DNA of 64,000 nucleotides from Mycolicibacterium sp. BiH015 (GTDB lineage: Bacteria; Actinomycetota; Actinomycetes; Mycobacteriales; Mycobacteriaceae): the NCBI RefSeq assembly GCF_027706845.1, contig NZ_JAQGCZ010000006.1:248001-312000 (forward strand). Direction: 5' to 3'. Made by a program: the position numbers and the translations under genes. The notes under the pieces were generated by a model. It saw only the letters and a list, made by a program, of their open reading frames with translations. It was not told the origin of the DNA and did no database searches. Shown piece by piece: positions 1 through 8,945 of the stretch. Position 1 is the first letter of the stretch. Every line of letters begins with the position of its first letter.

Positions 1-284
1 ACAAGGCGTGCATCGAGGAGTGCCCTGTCGACTGCATCTACGAGGGCGCTCGCATGTTGTACATCCACCCCGACGAGTGCGTCGACTGCGGTGCCTGCGA
101 GCCGGTGTGCCCGGTCGAGGCCATCTACTACGAGGACGACGTCCCGGACCAGTGGAGCGGATACACCCAGAACAACGCGGACTTCTTCGCGGAACTGGGT
201 TCGCCCGGCGGCGCGTCGAAGGTCGGCCAGACCGACAACGACCCGCAGGCCGTCAAGGATCTGCCTCCTCAGGGTGAGGACTGA
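1..284 (+). CDS. fdxC: Seven-iron ferredoxin FdxC, 5' end missing
   Basis: Small soluble electron carrier. The visible reading frame begins at base 3 and gives the last 93 residues; I estimate from the mycobacterial family that only about 14 N-terminal residues lie upstream. Two cysteine groups are visible, CIEECPVDC and CVDCGACEPVCPVEA, the arrangement of ferredoxins with one [3Fe-4S] and one [4Fe-4S] cluster. The C-terminal tail (ELGSPGGASKVGQTDNDPQ) is typical of the mycobacterial FdxC group (Rv1177 type). It ends 11 bases before dapC, as in M. tuberculosis, so the two are probably cotranscribed. The electron-transfer partner is not shown by the sequence. Confidence 0.93.
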   Translation, partial: KACIEECPVDCIYEGARMLYIHPDECVDCGACEPVCPVEAIYYEDDVPDQWSGYTQNNADFFAELGSPGGASKVGQTDNDPQAVKDLPPQGED

Positions 285-295
285 GCACGTCTGAG

Positions 296-1399
296 TTGAC
301 CCGCCGCCCGCGCAGGTCGGCGTCCCTGCCGGTGTTCCCGTGGGACACCCTCGCCGAGGTGACCGCGGCCGCACGTGCCCACGACGGCGGCATCGTCGAT
401 CTGTCGGTCGGTACGCCGGTGGACGACGTGGCGCCGGTCATCCGTGAGGCCCTCGCCGCCGCCGGCTCGGCGCCCGGCTATCCGACGACGCACGGCACTC
501 CCGCGCTGCGCGAAGCGGCGGTGGCGGCCCTTCATCGGCGGTACGGAATCTCCGGTGTCGATCCGGCTGCCGTGTTACCTGCGATCGGTACCAAAGAGCT
601 CATCGCGTGGCTGCCCACATTGCTGGGCCTCGGTGCCGGTGACACGGTCGTCGTTCCCGAGTTGGCCTATCCCACCTACGAGGTCGGCGCGCTGCTGGCC
701 GGAAGCGCGGTGGTGCGCGCGGATTCGCTGACTCAGCTGGGCCCCTCGATCCCGGCGCTGGTCTACCTCAACTCGCCCAGCAATCCGACCGGCAAGGTCC
801 TCGGCGTCGAGCATCTGCGCAAGGTTGTCGGCTGGGCCCGCGAGCGGGGTGTGCTGGTCGCCTCCGACGAGTGTTATCTGGGGCTGGGCTGGGATTCGAC
901 GCCGCTCTCGATCCTGCATCCGGACGTCTGCGACGGCGACCACACCGGTCTGCTCGCACTGCACTCGTTGTCCAAGACCTCGTCTCTGGCGGGCTACCGC
1001 GCGGGATTCGTCGCGGGCGACCCCGACGTCGTCGCCGAGTTGCTGGCGATCCGCAAACACGCCGGGATGATGATGCCGACACCGATCCAGGCCGCGATGG
1101 TGGCCGCGCTCGGCGACGACGACCACGAAGCAGAGCAGCGCGCGCGGTACGAACGCCGCCGCGACCTGCTGCTCCCGGCGCTGCTGTCGGCCGGGTTCAC
1201 CGTCGACGACTCCGAGGCCGGGCTGTATCTGTGGGCGACGCGAGGTGAGCCGTGCCGCGACACTGTCGCCTGGTTCGCGCAGCGGGGGATCCTGGTGGCG
1301 CCGGGAGAGTTCTACGGGCCGCGCGGTGCGTCGCATGTGAGGGTGGCGCTGACGGCGACGGACGAGAGGATCACCGCTGCGGTGCAGCGATTGGGCTGA
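296..1399 (+). CDS. dapC: N-succinyldiaminopimelate aminotransferase DapC
   Basis: PLP enzyme (367 aa, fold type I) that transfers an amino group from glutamate to N-succinyl-2-amino-6-ketopimelate in the lysine/meso-diaminopimelate pathway, which feeds cell-wall synthesis. Visible landmarks are the YPTTHGTPALREA segment near residue 62, YLNSPSNPTGK near 158 and the PLP-lysine motif SLSKTSSLAGYRAGF near 225. TTG at 296 is the only usable start after the in-frame TGA at 275. The gene follows fdxC as in the Rv1177-Rv1178 pair. dapD and dapE of the same pathway lie at 18.7 and 23.5 kb. The last eight codons are the first copy of a 25-bp tandem repeat. Confidence 0.9.
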   Translation: MTRRPRRSASLPVFPWDTLAEVTAAARAHDGGIVDLSVGTPVDDVAPVIREALAAAGSAPGYPTTHGTPALREAAVAALHRRYGISGVDPAAVLPAIGTKELIAWLPTLLGLGAGDTVVVPELAYPTYEVGALLAGSAVVRADSLTQLGPSIPALVYLNSPSNPTGKVLGVEHLRKVVGWARERGVLVASDECYLGLGWDSTPLSILHPDVCDGDHTGLLALHSLSKTSSLAGYRAGFVAGDPDVVAELLAIRKHAGMMMPTPIQAAMVAALGDDDHEAEQRARYERRRDLLLPALLSAGFTVDDSEAGLYLWATRGEPCRDTVAWFAQRGILVAPGEFYGPRGASHVRVALTATDERITAAVQRLG

Positions 1400-1475
1400 G
1401 GCTGCGGTGCAGCGATTGGGCTGAGGCTGCGGTGCAGCGATTGGGCTGAGGCTGCGGTGCAGCGATTGGGCTGAG
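1376..1475 (+). repeat. 25-bp tandem repeat, four perfect copies, over the dapC stop codon
   Basis: Four identical 25-bp units (1376-1400, 1401-1425, 1426-1450, 1451-1475), each starting GCTGCGGTGCAG and ending TTGGGCTGAG. The first unit encodes the final residues and the TGA stop (1397-1399) of dapC; the other three lie downstream and are non-coding. Because 25 is not a multiple of three, each copy shifts frame, but the first stop protects the protein. This is a VNTR-like minisatellite, probably unstable in copy number. No spacer sequence exists, so it is not a CRISPR. Confidence 0.97.
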
Positions 1476-1516
1476 CCGACACGGCGCCGTTACATGCCGC
1501 CACGTCGGTGCGTGCG

Positions 1517-2440
1517 TCACGGTACGACCAGATCGGTGGGCACGACTGCGGCGAGCGCGGCGCGACACGCGCGAATGGCGGGTGTGCCTCGCAGCGCCGA
1601 CCTCGTCGCGGTGAAGACCGTGCGGCGGCGGCGGTCGACGTCGACGACCCGCAGCTGCGGGCGGCGTCGCACCCTCATCAGGTCGGGCAGGATCGCGACG
1701 GCGTTACCGCTTTCGATCAAGGCGATCTGTGCCTCGAGGTCATCGGTCTCGAATCGCACATCGGGCTCGAAACCCGCCCGGCGACAGAGCTGTTCGGCCC
1801 AGTGGCGGGAGGCGGTCCCCGCCGGTTCCATCGTCCACGGAAGTTCGGCGGCGTCCACGACGTCGCGCACCCGATCCCAGGGAGCGCCGGACGGGGGGAC
1901 GGCCAGTCGAAGCAGATCCGAGGTCAATGGTTCGCGATCGAGGTCGGGGTACACCCGGGCGGCGTGCCCGGGGTACTCCTCGGCGATCACCAGGTCGAAT
2001 TCGCGCATCCACGTCTCATAGAGCGCCTGTTCGGGCTCCCGTTGTGACATCGTCACCCGCAGACGAGGGTGGTGCGACGCCAGGTGGGTCAGCATCGCGG
2101 GCATGAATGCCGAGGCGGCCGACTGGAACACCGCCACGCGGACGGTGCCCGACGCCTCGGCGCGCTCCGCGGCGACGTCGGAAGCGGCCCGCTCCAGACG
2201 CTCCAGGATGGCGGTTGTGTGCTCGACGAGGATTTCGGCGGCGGGGGTGAGCCGGACCCGCCGGCCGACCTTCTCCAGCAGCGGCACGCCCACGTCGTGT
2301 TCCAGCTGGGCCAGCGCCTGCGACACCGACGACGGGCTCTGATGCAGCGCTTCGGCGACCTCGGCGATCGTGCCCCGCAGGCTCAGCTCCCGCAACAGCC
2401 GCAAACGCCGGGTGTCGAGGAGATCCGGACGCCGAACCAT
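1517..2440 (-). CDS. LysR-family regulator, divergent from putA
   Basis: LysR-type transcription factor of 307 aa. The N-terminal winged helix-turn-helix covers about residues 8-66 (LRLLRELSLRGTIAEVAEAL, then QSPSSVSQALAQLEHD), followed by the usual effector-binding domain from about residue 95 (GTVRVAVFQSAASAFMPAML). It is transcribed away from putA with 72 bases between the start codons, the standard layout in which a LysR protein controls its divergent neighbour and itself. I therefore infer control of proline catabolism, with proline or a breakdown product as possible ligand. I found no clear T-N11-A palindrome in the shared gap. Confidence 0.85.
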   Translation of the reverse strand: MVRRPDLLDTRRLRLLRELSLRGTIAEVAEALHQSPSSVSQALAQLEHDVGVPLLEKVGRRVRLTPAAEILVEHTTAILERLERAASDVAAERAEASGTVRVAVFQSAASAFMPAMLTHLASHHPRLRVTMSQREPEQALYETWMREFDLVIAEEYPGHAARVYPDLDREPLTSDLLRLAVPPSGAPWDRVRDVVDAAELPWTMEPAGTASRHWAEQLCRRAGFEPDVRFETDDLEAQIALIESGNAVAILPDLMRVRRRPQLRVVDVDRRRRTVFTATRSALRGTPAIRACRAALAAVVPTDLVVP

Positions 2441-2512
2441 CAGCTCTGCTTACGCTTTTCCGTCAGAAATCATCGCTTTATTTTAGGGATCGGGCGCCGG
2501 GATCATGGAGGG

Positions 2513-5500
2513 ATGACGCGTGCGACGACAGATTCCGTGGTGAGCGACGAGCACGTCGTGGCCGAGGTCGAAGCCCTGGTTCGGCAGTGGCTCGACGACG
2601 CCGCGGGTCAACCGGCGTCCGCCGCGGCCCGCCGCCTGGCCGACGTACTGCGCGACCCTTCCGGGCTGGACTTCACGGTCGGTTTCGTCGACCGGGTGAT
2701 CCGCCCCGACGACAATCGCGTCGCCGCGGCCAATCTGCGAGAGCTCGCGCGCACTGCCCCGGGGTTTCTGCCCCGCCACCTGCGGCTGCTCATCACGCTC
2801 GGTGCGGCACTGTCGCTGGTCCTGCCCGACCTGGTGGTGCCGATCGCACGAAAAGCGTTGCGCGGCATGGTGAGCCATCTTCTCGTCGACGCCAGCGAGG
2901 CCAGGCTCGGCCGGTCGATCGCGCGGATCAAGGCGCGCGGTGCGGGGCTGAACGTCAACCTGCTCGGAGAGGCCGTCCTCGGCCGCAGTGAAGCCGACCG
3001 GCGCCTTCGAGGTACCGAGGCACTGCTTGCCCGTCCCGACGTGGACTACGTCTCGATCAAGGTCTCGGCCACCGTCGCGCCGCATTCGCCCTGGGCCTTC
3101 GAGGAGGCCGTGGATCACGTCGTGCACAGCCTCCTTCCGCTCTACACCCTGGCGGCCAACGCACCGTCGTCGAAGTTCATCAACCTCGACATGGAGGAGT
3201 ACCGCGACCTGGACATGACGATCGCGGTGTTCACCCGGCTGCTGGACCGCCCCGAACTGCGCCACCTGGAAGCCGGGATCGTGCTGCAGGCCTACCTGCC
3301 CGACGCGCTGGGCGCGATGATGCGGCTACAGGACTGGGCGCGCGCCCGCAGGCAGCGAGGAGGTGCGGGCATCAAGGTCCGGCTGGTCAAGGGTGCGAAC
3401 CTGCCGATGGAACACGTCGAGGCCGAGCTGCACAACTGGCCGGTGGCCACGTGGGCGACCAAGCAGGACACCGACACCAACTACAAGCGTGTCCTGAACT
3501 ACGCGCTGCACCCGGACCGCATCGAGAACGTGCGAGTAGGCGTGGCCGGCCACAACCTGTTCGACGTCGCCTACGCGTGGATCCTGGCCGGACGTCGCGG
3601 CGTCCGGGACCGGATCGATGTCGAGATGCTGCTCGGCATGGCCGAGGCGCAGGCCGAGGCGGTGCGGCGGACCGTGGGGCGCCTACTGCTGTACGTACCG
3701 GTCGTGCATCCGAAGGATTTCGATGCGGCGATCGCCTATCTGGTGCGCAGGCTCGAGGAAGGGGCAAGTCAGGAGAACTTCATGTCGGCGGTCTTCGAGT
3801 TGCACAGCGACAGTGCACTCTCCGAGCGGGAACGAGACAGGTTCATTGCCTCGCTGGCCGGCGTCGACATGCTCGTCCCGCTGCCCAACCGCCGCCAGGA
3901 CCGGCGCAGTGACGACCCGGAAGGATCGGTGCGAACGGTCTTCGCCAACGTCGCCGATACCGATCCGTCCCTGCCGGGCAACCGGGAGTGGGGGCGCGCG
4001 GTCACCGAGCGTGCCGCGGAGTCGGCAGCCGGACTGGCTCTGGTGGACAACCACACGGTGACCGGGCCCGACCGGCTCGACGCGATCATCGCCGCCGGTG
4101 TGGGGGCGTCCGCGGCGTGGGGAGCGCTGCCGGGCGCCGAACGTGCTGCGCTGCTGCGCCGGGCGGCGGCGACGCTGGAGGCCGCCCGCGCCGAACTGCT
4201 CGAAGTGATGGCCGCCGAGACCGGCAAGACCCTCGACCAGGGTGATCCCGAGGTTTCCGAGGCGATTGATTTCGCCAATTACTATGCCTGCCTTGCCGAA
4301 GACCTCGACCGGGTCGACGGGGCCCAGGCGGTGCCCGTCGGCCTCACCGTGGTGACACCGCCCTGGAATTTCCCGGTCGCGATACCGGCAGGGTCGACGC
4401 TGGCCGCATTGGCCGCCGGCAGCGCCGTGATCGTCAAGCCCGCCACGCAGGCCCGCCGCTGCGGATCGATGATGGTGCATGCCCTGTGGGAGGCGGGGAT
4501 CCCGCGTGACGTCCTGCAGCTGGTACACGTCGACGAAAGTGACCTGGGCACGCAGCTGGTTTCGGATCCGCGGGTCGGCAGACTGATCCTGACCGGCGCC
4601 TACGACACTGCGGCGCTGTTTCGCCGGTTCCGTCCGGACCTCCCGCTGCTGGCCGAGACCAGCGGCAAGAACGCCATCGTGATCACGCCACACGCCGACA
4701 TCGATCTCGCGGTCAAGGACCTGGTCTCGTCGGCCTTCGGGCATGCCGGGCAGAAATGTTCGGCCGCTTCGCTGGGCATCCTGGTCGGATCGGTGGCGCG
4801 TTCGTCGCGATTCCGCAACCAGCTCGTCGACGCGGTGACCTCCCTGCAGGTCGGCTACCCGAGCGATCCGACCGCGCAGATGGGCCCGGTCATCGAGCCG
4901 GCATCCGGGAAGTTGTTGCGCGCGTTGACCACACTGGCGCCGGGGGAGCAGTGGCTGGTTGAGCCGCGCCCGCTGGATGAGACGGGTCGGCTCTGGTCGC
5001 CGGGGGTGAAGACCGGTGTGCGCCGCGGTTCGGAATATCACCTGACCGAGTACTTCGGCCCGGTGCTCGGACTGATGGAGGCAGCCGATCTCGCCGAGGC
5101 GATCGAGATGCAGAACGAAGTCGACTATGGGCTGACGGCCGGACTGCACAGCCTCGACCGTGACGAGATCGACCGGTGGATCGAACGCGTCGAAGCGGGC
5201 AACGTCTATGTCAACAGATCGACCGTCGGCGCGATCGTCCGCAGACAGCCCTTCGGCGGGTGGAAGAAGTCAGCGGTAGGTGCCGGCACCAAAGCCGGGG
5301 GGCCGAATTATCTTGTCGGCCTCAGCGACTGGCGGCCCGCCCCTGCGGCGGTGCTCGGCACGACGACCCCGGTGCTGCGCGAGTTCCTGGATGCTACGAG
5401 GGGCCTCGGTGTCATCGACTCCGATCTGACGTTCTTGGAGCGGGCCCTCGCGTCCGACGCGCACGCCTGGGCCAACGAATTCGGCGTCGTCCGCGACGTG

Positions 5501-5953
5501 TCGGGGCTCGCGGCGGAGCGCAACATCCTCCGGTACCGGCCCGTCCCGGTCACGATCCGGGTCGAGGGCGACCGAACCGCGTCACTGCTGAGGGTGGTGG
5601 CCGCCGGCGTGCTGGCCGGAAGCCACGTGACGGTGTCGACGCAGACGCCGCTGCCGCCGACGGTGGCGGGGTTGCTGCGGGCGCACGGCGTCGCGTGCCG
5701 AGTCGACGATGCCGAGAACTGGCCAAAGGTGCTGTGCAGCAATGCCGCTCCGGCGCGGGTGCGCCTGCTGGGCGGCAGTCGCGCCGCGTTCGCCGAGGCA
5801 AGCGGTGGCAGGGCCGACATTGCGCTCTACGCTCAGCCGGTGGTCGAGGCGGGACGCGTCGAACTATTGACCTTCCTGCGCGAGCAGGCTGTCTCGGTCA
5901 CCGCGCACAGGTTCGGATCACCGACCACGCTGGTGGACGGTCTGCTCGACTGA
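2513..5953 (+). CDS. putA: Bifunctional proline dehydrogenase / P5C dehydrogenase PutA
   Basis: Oxidises proline to glutamate in two steps on one polypeptide of 1146 aa. The FAD-dependent proline dehydrogenase barrel occupies about residues 60-420 (VRLVKGANLPMEHVEAEL, then TKQDTDTNYKRVLNYAL). The NAD-dependent aldehyde dehydrogenase follows at about 520-970, with general-base E715 in LAETSGKNA and nucleophile C749 in GHAGQKCSAAS. About 170 further C-terminal residues resemble the extra ALDH-like domain of type B PutA proteins. There is no ribbon-helix-helix DNA-binding domain, so it is not a self-regulating trifunctional PutA; the divergent LysR gene probably does that job. ATG 2513 was chosen because the upstream open frame runs antisense to the LysR gene. 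M. tuberculosis encodes these activities as two genes (Rv1187, Rv1188). Confidence 0.93.
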   Translation: MTRATTDSVVSDEHVVAEVEALVRQWLDDAAGQPASAAARRLADVLRDPSGLDFTVGFVDRVIRPDDNRVAAANLRELARTAPGFLPRHLRLLITLGAALSLVLPDLVVPIARKALRGMVSHLLVDASEARLGRSIARIKARGAGLNVNLLGEAVLGRSEADRRLRGTEALLARPDVDYVSIKVSATVAPHSPWAFEEAVDHVVHSLLPLYTLAANAPSSKFINLDMEEYRDLDMTIAVFTRLLDRPELRHLEAGIVLQAYLPDALGAMMRLQDWARARRQRGGAGIKVRLVKGANLPMEHVEAELHNWPVATWATKQDTDTNYKRVLNYALHPDRIENVRVGVAGHNLFDVAYAWILAGRRGVRDRIDVEMLLGMAEAQAEAVRRTVGRLLLYVPVVHPKDFDAAIAYLVRRLEEGASQENFMSAVFELHSDSALSERERDRFIASLAGVDMLVPLPNRRQDRRSDDPEGSVRTVFANVADTDPSLPGNREWGRAVTERAAESAAGLALVDNHTVTGPDRLDAIIAAGVGASAAWGALPGAERAALLRRAAATLEAARAELLEVMAAETGKTLDQGDPEVSEAIDFANYYACLAEDLDRVDGAQAVPVGLTVVTPPWNFPVAIPAGSTLAALAAGSAVIVKPATQARRCGSMMVHALWEAGIPRDVLQLVHVDESDLGTQLVSDPRVGRLILTGAYDTAALFRRFRPDLPLLAETSGKNAIVITPHADIDLAVKDLVSSAFGHAGQKCSAASLGILVGSVARSSRFRNQLVDAVTSLQVGYPSDPTAQMGPVIEPASGKLLRALTTLAPGEQWLVEPRPLDETGRLWSPGVKTGVRRGSEYHLTEYFGPVLGLMEAADLAEAIEMQNEVDYGLTAGLHSLDRDEIDRWIERVEAGNVYVNRSTVGAIVRRQPFGGWKKSAVGAGTKAGGPNYLVGLSDWRPAPAAVLGTTTPVLREFLDATRGLGVIDSDLTFLERALASDAHAWANEFGVVRDVSGLAAERNILRYRPVPVTIRVEGDRTASLLRVVAAGVLAGSHVTVSTQTPLPPTVAGLLRAHGVACRVDDAENWPKVLCSNAAPARVRLLGGSRAAFAEASGGRADIALYAQPVVEAGRVELLTFLREQAVSVTAHRFGSPTTLVDGLLD

Positions 5954-5959
5954 GTCCGA

Positions 5960-6481
5960 TCACATGTCGAAACGCGTGGCGCCGTAGGGCTCCTGGGTTC
6001 CGAAGGCGTACACGCGCTCGGCGTCCAACCGGAACACGAAGTAGGGTGGCTTACCGGCCGACGGTGCGCTGAACTCCGCGGTCAAGGCATCCCCGTCAAC
6101 CGTGCACGGCCAGTCCTTCCCGAAAACCGCTGCCACGGCGGCGAGTTCGCGCGACTGGGTGACCCGCACGGCGTCGCCCTCGACGACCAGATCGAACGGT
6201 TCTGTGGCCATACTCAGCACGCACCGTCGCCGCCGTTGGAGATTCTTCGTCTTCACCGTCTCGGCACCGGAGTTGAAGTACCACGCGCCGTCGAGCGGAA
6301 CGATTCCCAGGGGACGAACATGCGGTGAACCGTCGGCGTTGAGAGTGGTCAGCCAGGCGGTGTGGCGGCCGGGCCCACCTTGCCCGGGAACCTGCGGCAC
6401 TTCCGTGCCGATCTGGCGCGTGACCCGTTCCCACGCGATCGGTGTTGTTCCGTATCCGTCGAGATTGTGTGCTGACGGCAT
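5960..6481 (-). CDS. PPOX-fold (pyridoxamine phosphate oxidase-like) protein
   Basis: Soluble protein of 173 aa with the split beta-barrel of the flavin/F420-binding PPOX superfamily. Visible are HTAWLTTLNADGSPHVRPLG (strand-turn-strand at the N-terminal third), WYFNSGAETVKTKNLQRRR (cofactor phosphate-contact region) and a C-terminal barrel strand KPPYFVFRLDAERVYAF. Such proteins in actinobacteria often use F420 or FMN, but the sequence does not say which, and no substrate can be named. It converges on putA with only 6 bases between the stop codons and is transcribed alone. Confidence 0.8.
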   Translation of the reverse strand: MPSAHNLDGYGTTPIAWERVTRQIGTEVPQVPGQGGPGRHTAWLTTLNADGSPHVRPLGIVPLDGAWYFNSGAETVKTKNLQRRRRCVLSMATEPFDLVVEGDAVRVTQSRELAAVAAVFGKDWPCTVDGDALTAEFSAPSAGKPPYFVFRLDAERVYAFGTQEPYGATRFDM

Positions 6482-6536
6482 CGACGCTCCCTTCTCCTGT
6501 TCAAGGATGGACCGTCGCTGCCGGCGGAAGTCATCG

Positions 6537-8198
6537 TCACTCCCGGCTGCGCCGGGAGAAGCGGCCGTCGGTGACCTCGTCCCACTGGCGGCAGACCTGG
6601 TGCACCTGCGGATTGCCTTGCTCTCGGATCCAGTCGCACGTTGCTACCGTGGTCGCGGGATTGGTCACGATGATCGTGTGCAGCTCCGGCCGCTCACGAG
6701 CGAGCCGCTCCAATTCGTCGGCCGGGGTGGACGGATCGGCGGCCCGCAGCGCGTCCAGCGGGTCCGGCAGCGCGCCGCGTGGCGCATCGTGCGCCGCCGG
6801 CTCACCTTCGTCCCCGGGGGTAGATCTGTTGTTCAGCAACAGATTCAGTGCGATCGCGGTGATCGCCCCGGCGGAGATCCCCGAATGGAAGATCGTCTGG
6901 AACCAGTCGGGGAACTGATGATAGAGATCGAGCATCACGTTGACCGGGCCCGACGACAGCGTGCGGTCGGTGTAGTACAGCTTGGCCTCGGTGAGCATCG
7001 CGACACCGACGGAGATGGCCACAACCAGGATGTTGGTGTTGGTGAAACGAACCTTGGCCAGCGTCCGCACACCGCTGGCCGCGACCATGCCGAACAGCGC
7101 GACGCCTGCGCCGCCGAGCACCGGCAACGGAATGCCTTCGACAACAGCGGCCATCTTCGGCAGCAGGCCGAGCAGTACCAGTACGACACCCGCGACGGTC
7201 GCCACGTGGCGCGTGCGCACACCGGTGATGGCGACCAGCCCGACGTTCTGCGCGAAGGCCGTGTAGGGGAACGTGTTGAACACCCCGCCGATGACGGTGC
7301 CGAGGCCGTCGGCGCGCAACCCGTCGGCGAGTCGGCCGGGGGTGATCTTCTCGTCGACGATCTCCCCGACCGCCACGATGTCGCCCGTCGTCTCGGTCAT
7401 GATCACGATGGCGACGATCATCAGCGCGACGATCGAGCTGATCTCGAAGGTCGGCACACCGAACTGGAACGGCGTCACGATGCCGATCCAGCCGTAATCG
7501 GCCATGTGGCTCCAGTCGGCCATGCCCAGCGGGATCGCCACCAGCGTTCCGATCATGAGCCCCAACAGGATCGACACTCGGCGCAGACTTTCGGGCGCGA
7601 ACCGCTCGATCGCGATGATCACGGCCAGCGTGAAGAAGCCCATGCCGATGGCGGCGGGTGAGCCGAAATCAGCGCCTGCGGCGGTCCCGCCGCCGAACCA
7701 TCCGGCGGCCACCCGCATCAGCGACACCCCGATGACCAGAATGATCGTGCCGGTGACCAGCGGCGGGAAGAAGCGAATCAGCTTGCCGAACACCGGCGCG
7801 AGCAGCATCATGAAGAGTCCGCAGGCGATCACCGAGCCGTAGATCGTCGTGATGCCGTGGTTGACCCCGATCGTGATCATCGGGCCGACGGCGGCGAATG
7901 TGACACCCTGCATCAGCGGCAGCCGCACGCCGAATCGCCAGAACCCCACCGCCTGGATGATCGTGGCGATGCCCGCGACGAACAGGTCTGCCATGATCAG
8001 GTGCACGATGTCGGACTGCTGCAGCTGCCCGGCGCCGACCATCGCGCCGCCGACGATCAGCGGGACGGCGACCGCGCCGGCGTACATCGCAAGAACATGT
8101 TGAATCCCCAGTGGCAGAAGCCTTTTCAAGGGCGGGACCTCGTCGACCGGCCGGGCCGCCGTCCTGCCCTCGCTGAGGATCTTCGTAAGTGTGGTCAT
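6537..8198 (-). CDS. NCS2 xanthine/uracil-type permease with C-terminal LRV-like domain
   Basis: Inner-membrane nucleobase:cation symporter of the NCS2 (UraA/UacT/XanQ) family, 553 aa. About residues 25-450 form the hydrophobic transport core, with the family signature QNVGLVAITGVR and the QGVTFAAVGP segment. The last about 75 residues are soluble (DPLDALRAADPSTPADELER, later HTIIVTNPATTVATCDWI) and match the short actinobacterial leucine-rich-repeat-variant (LRV) pattern, which is not part of normal NCS2 permeases. ATG 8198 is preferred over an upstream GTG because it begins the conserved MTTLTKILSEG and follows GGGAG. Substrate (xanthine, urate or uracil) cannot be told apart by eye. Confidence 0.85.
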   Translation of the reverse strand: MTTLTKILSEGRTAARPVDEVPPLKRLLPLGIQHVLAMYAGAVAVPLIVGGAMVGAGQLQQSDIVHLIMADLFVAGIATIIQAVGFWRFGVRLPLMQGVTFAAVGPMITIGVNHGITTIYGSVIACGLFMMLLAPVFGKLIRFFPPLVTGTIILVIGVSLMRVAAGWFGGGTAAGADFGSPAAIGMGFFTLAVIIAIERFAPESLRRVSILLGLMIGTLVAIPLGMADWSHMADYGWIGIVTPFQFGVPTFEISSIVALMIVAIVIMTETTGDIVAVGEIVDEKITPGRLADGLRADGLGTVIGGVFNTFPYTAFAQNVGLVAITGVRTRHVATVAGVVLVLLGLLPKMAAVVEGIPLPVLGGAGVALFGMVAASGVRTLAKVRFTNTNILVVAISVGVAMLTEAKLYYTDRTLSSGPVNVMLDLYHQFPDWFQTIFHSGISAGAITAIALNLLLNNRSTPGDEGEPAAHDAPRGALPDPLDALRAADPSTPADELERLARERPELHTIIVTNPATTVATCDWIREQGNPQVHQVCRQWDEVTDGRFSRRSRE

Positions 8199-8294
8199 CT
8201 GCTCCCGCCCGCGTGTGTCGCTGTCGGACCCATCTGTCACACCCATCGTCGGGCGAGCCGGTTTCGGGAGCTTTCCGATGCTGTGACCGCCGGG

Positions 8295-8795
8295 TTACGC
8301 AGGATAGGCGGCGACCGGCATGATGACCGTGCCCTTGCAGACGCCTTCCAGGATCTCGGTGCGCCACGTCCCGTACATGGAGCCGTCGAGCGTCGGGGCG
8401 TAGAAGACCAGCGATCGGGCCGCGGCGTATTCGCGCGGCACGTCGTCACCGCGGAAGCATTCCCACTGCCAGTTGTAATTGAAGATCCACTGCCTGCCGT
8501 CCCACGTGTAGCGGGTCGGCTGCGGGATCGTCGGGTTGGTCGGTGTCGGCCCATCCGATGCCGTGGCGACACACTGGCCGGCGCACGATGTGGTGAACGT
8601 GTACTGGGCGCTGAAGTCCGGTTCCGGCTGCTGCGTCGCGATGCTGGTGCCGATCTTCTCGGACGCGAACGTCACGACCGTGTACCGGCCGCTCCACTCC
8701 GCGGGTGCTGCCAGCGCGGTCGCTTCGCCGCAAACACATGCGGCCGCAACGACAGTCGCGGATGCAAGCGCGCGGCGAGCCCCTCGGGCAGACAT
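8295..8795 (-). CDS. Secreted mycobacterial protein of unknown function
   Basis: A 166-residue exported protein. The N-terminus has the form of a Sec signal peptide (MSARGARRALASATVVAAAC then a cut near ALAAPAEW, about residue 30). The mature part carries four cysteines in two likely disulphides (CAGQC, one in WECFRGDD and one in EGVCKG) and many aromatic residues (WDGRQWIFNYNWQWEC), suggesting a small beta-rich extracellular domain. The overall look is that of a multi-copy mycobacterial secreted family, but I cannot assign a function. It lies alone between the permease and the TetR gene. Confidence 0.75.
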   Translation of the reverse strand: MSARGARRALASATVVAAACVCGEATALAAPAEWSGRYTVVTFASEKIGTSIATQQPEPDFSAQYTFTTSCAGQCVATASDGPTPTNPTIPQPTRYTWDGRQWIFNYNWQWECFRGDDVPREYAAARSLVFYAPTLDGSMYGTWRTEILEGVCKGTVIMPVAAYPA

Positions 8796-8945
8796 GGTTC
8801 CTCGCTGTTCTCCAGTGGAACTAGAACGCTAATTGCCTTACCCGTCAAGGTGCCTCACCGACACGGCCGGTTGGGGCACGGTTGCATCACGGGTTGATAT
8901 CGGAGCGCTTCCGCGCCGGAGGCGCAATGACGTTCGTGCGCAACG

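Noticed and set aside
1376..1475. CRISPR array.
   Set aside because: Units are adjacent with no spacers, not palindromic, and no cas genes are present.
2069..2512. In-frame extension of putA by 148 codons upstream of ATG 2513.
   Set aside because: It is antisense to the LysR gene's conserved DNA-binding domain and gives low-complexity sequence.
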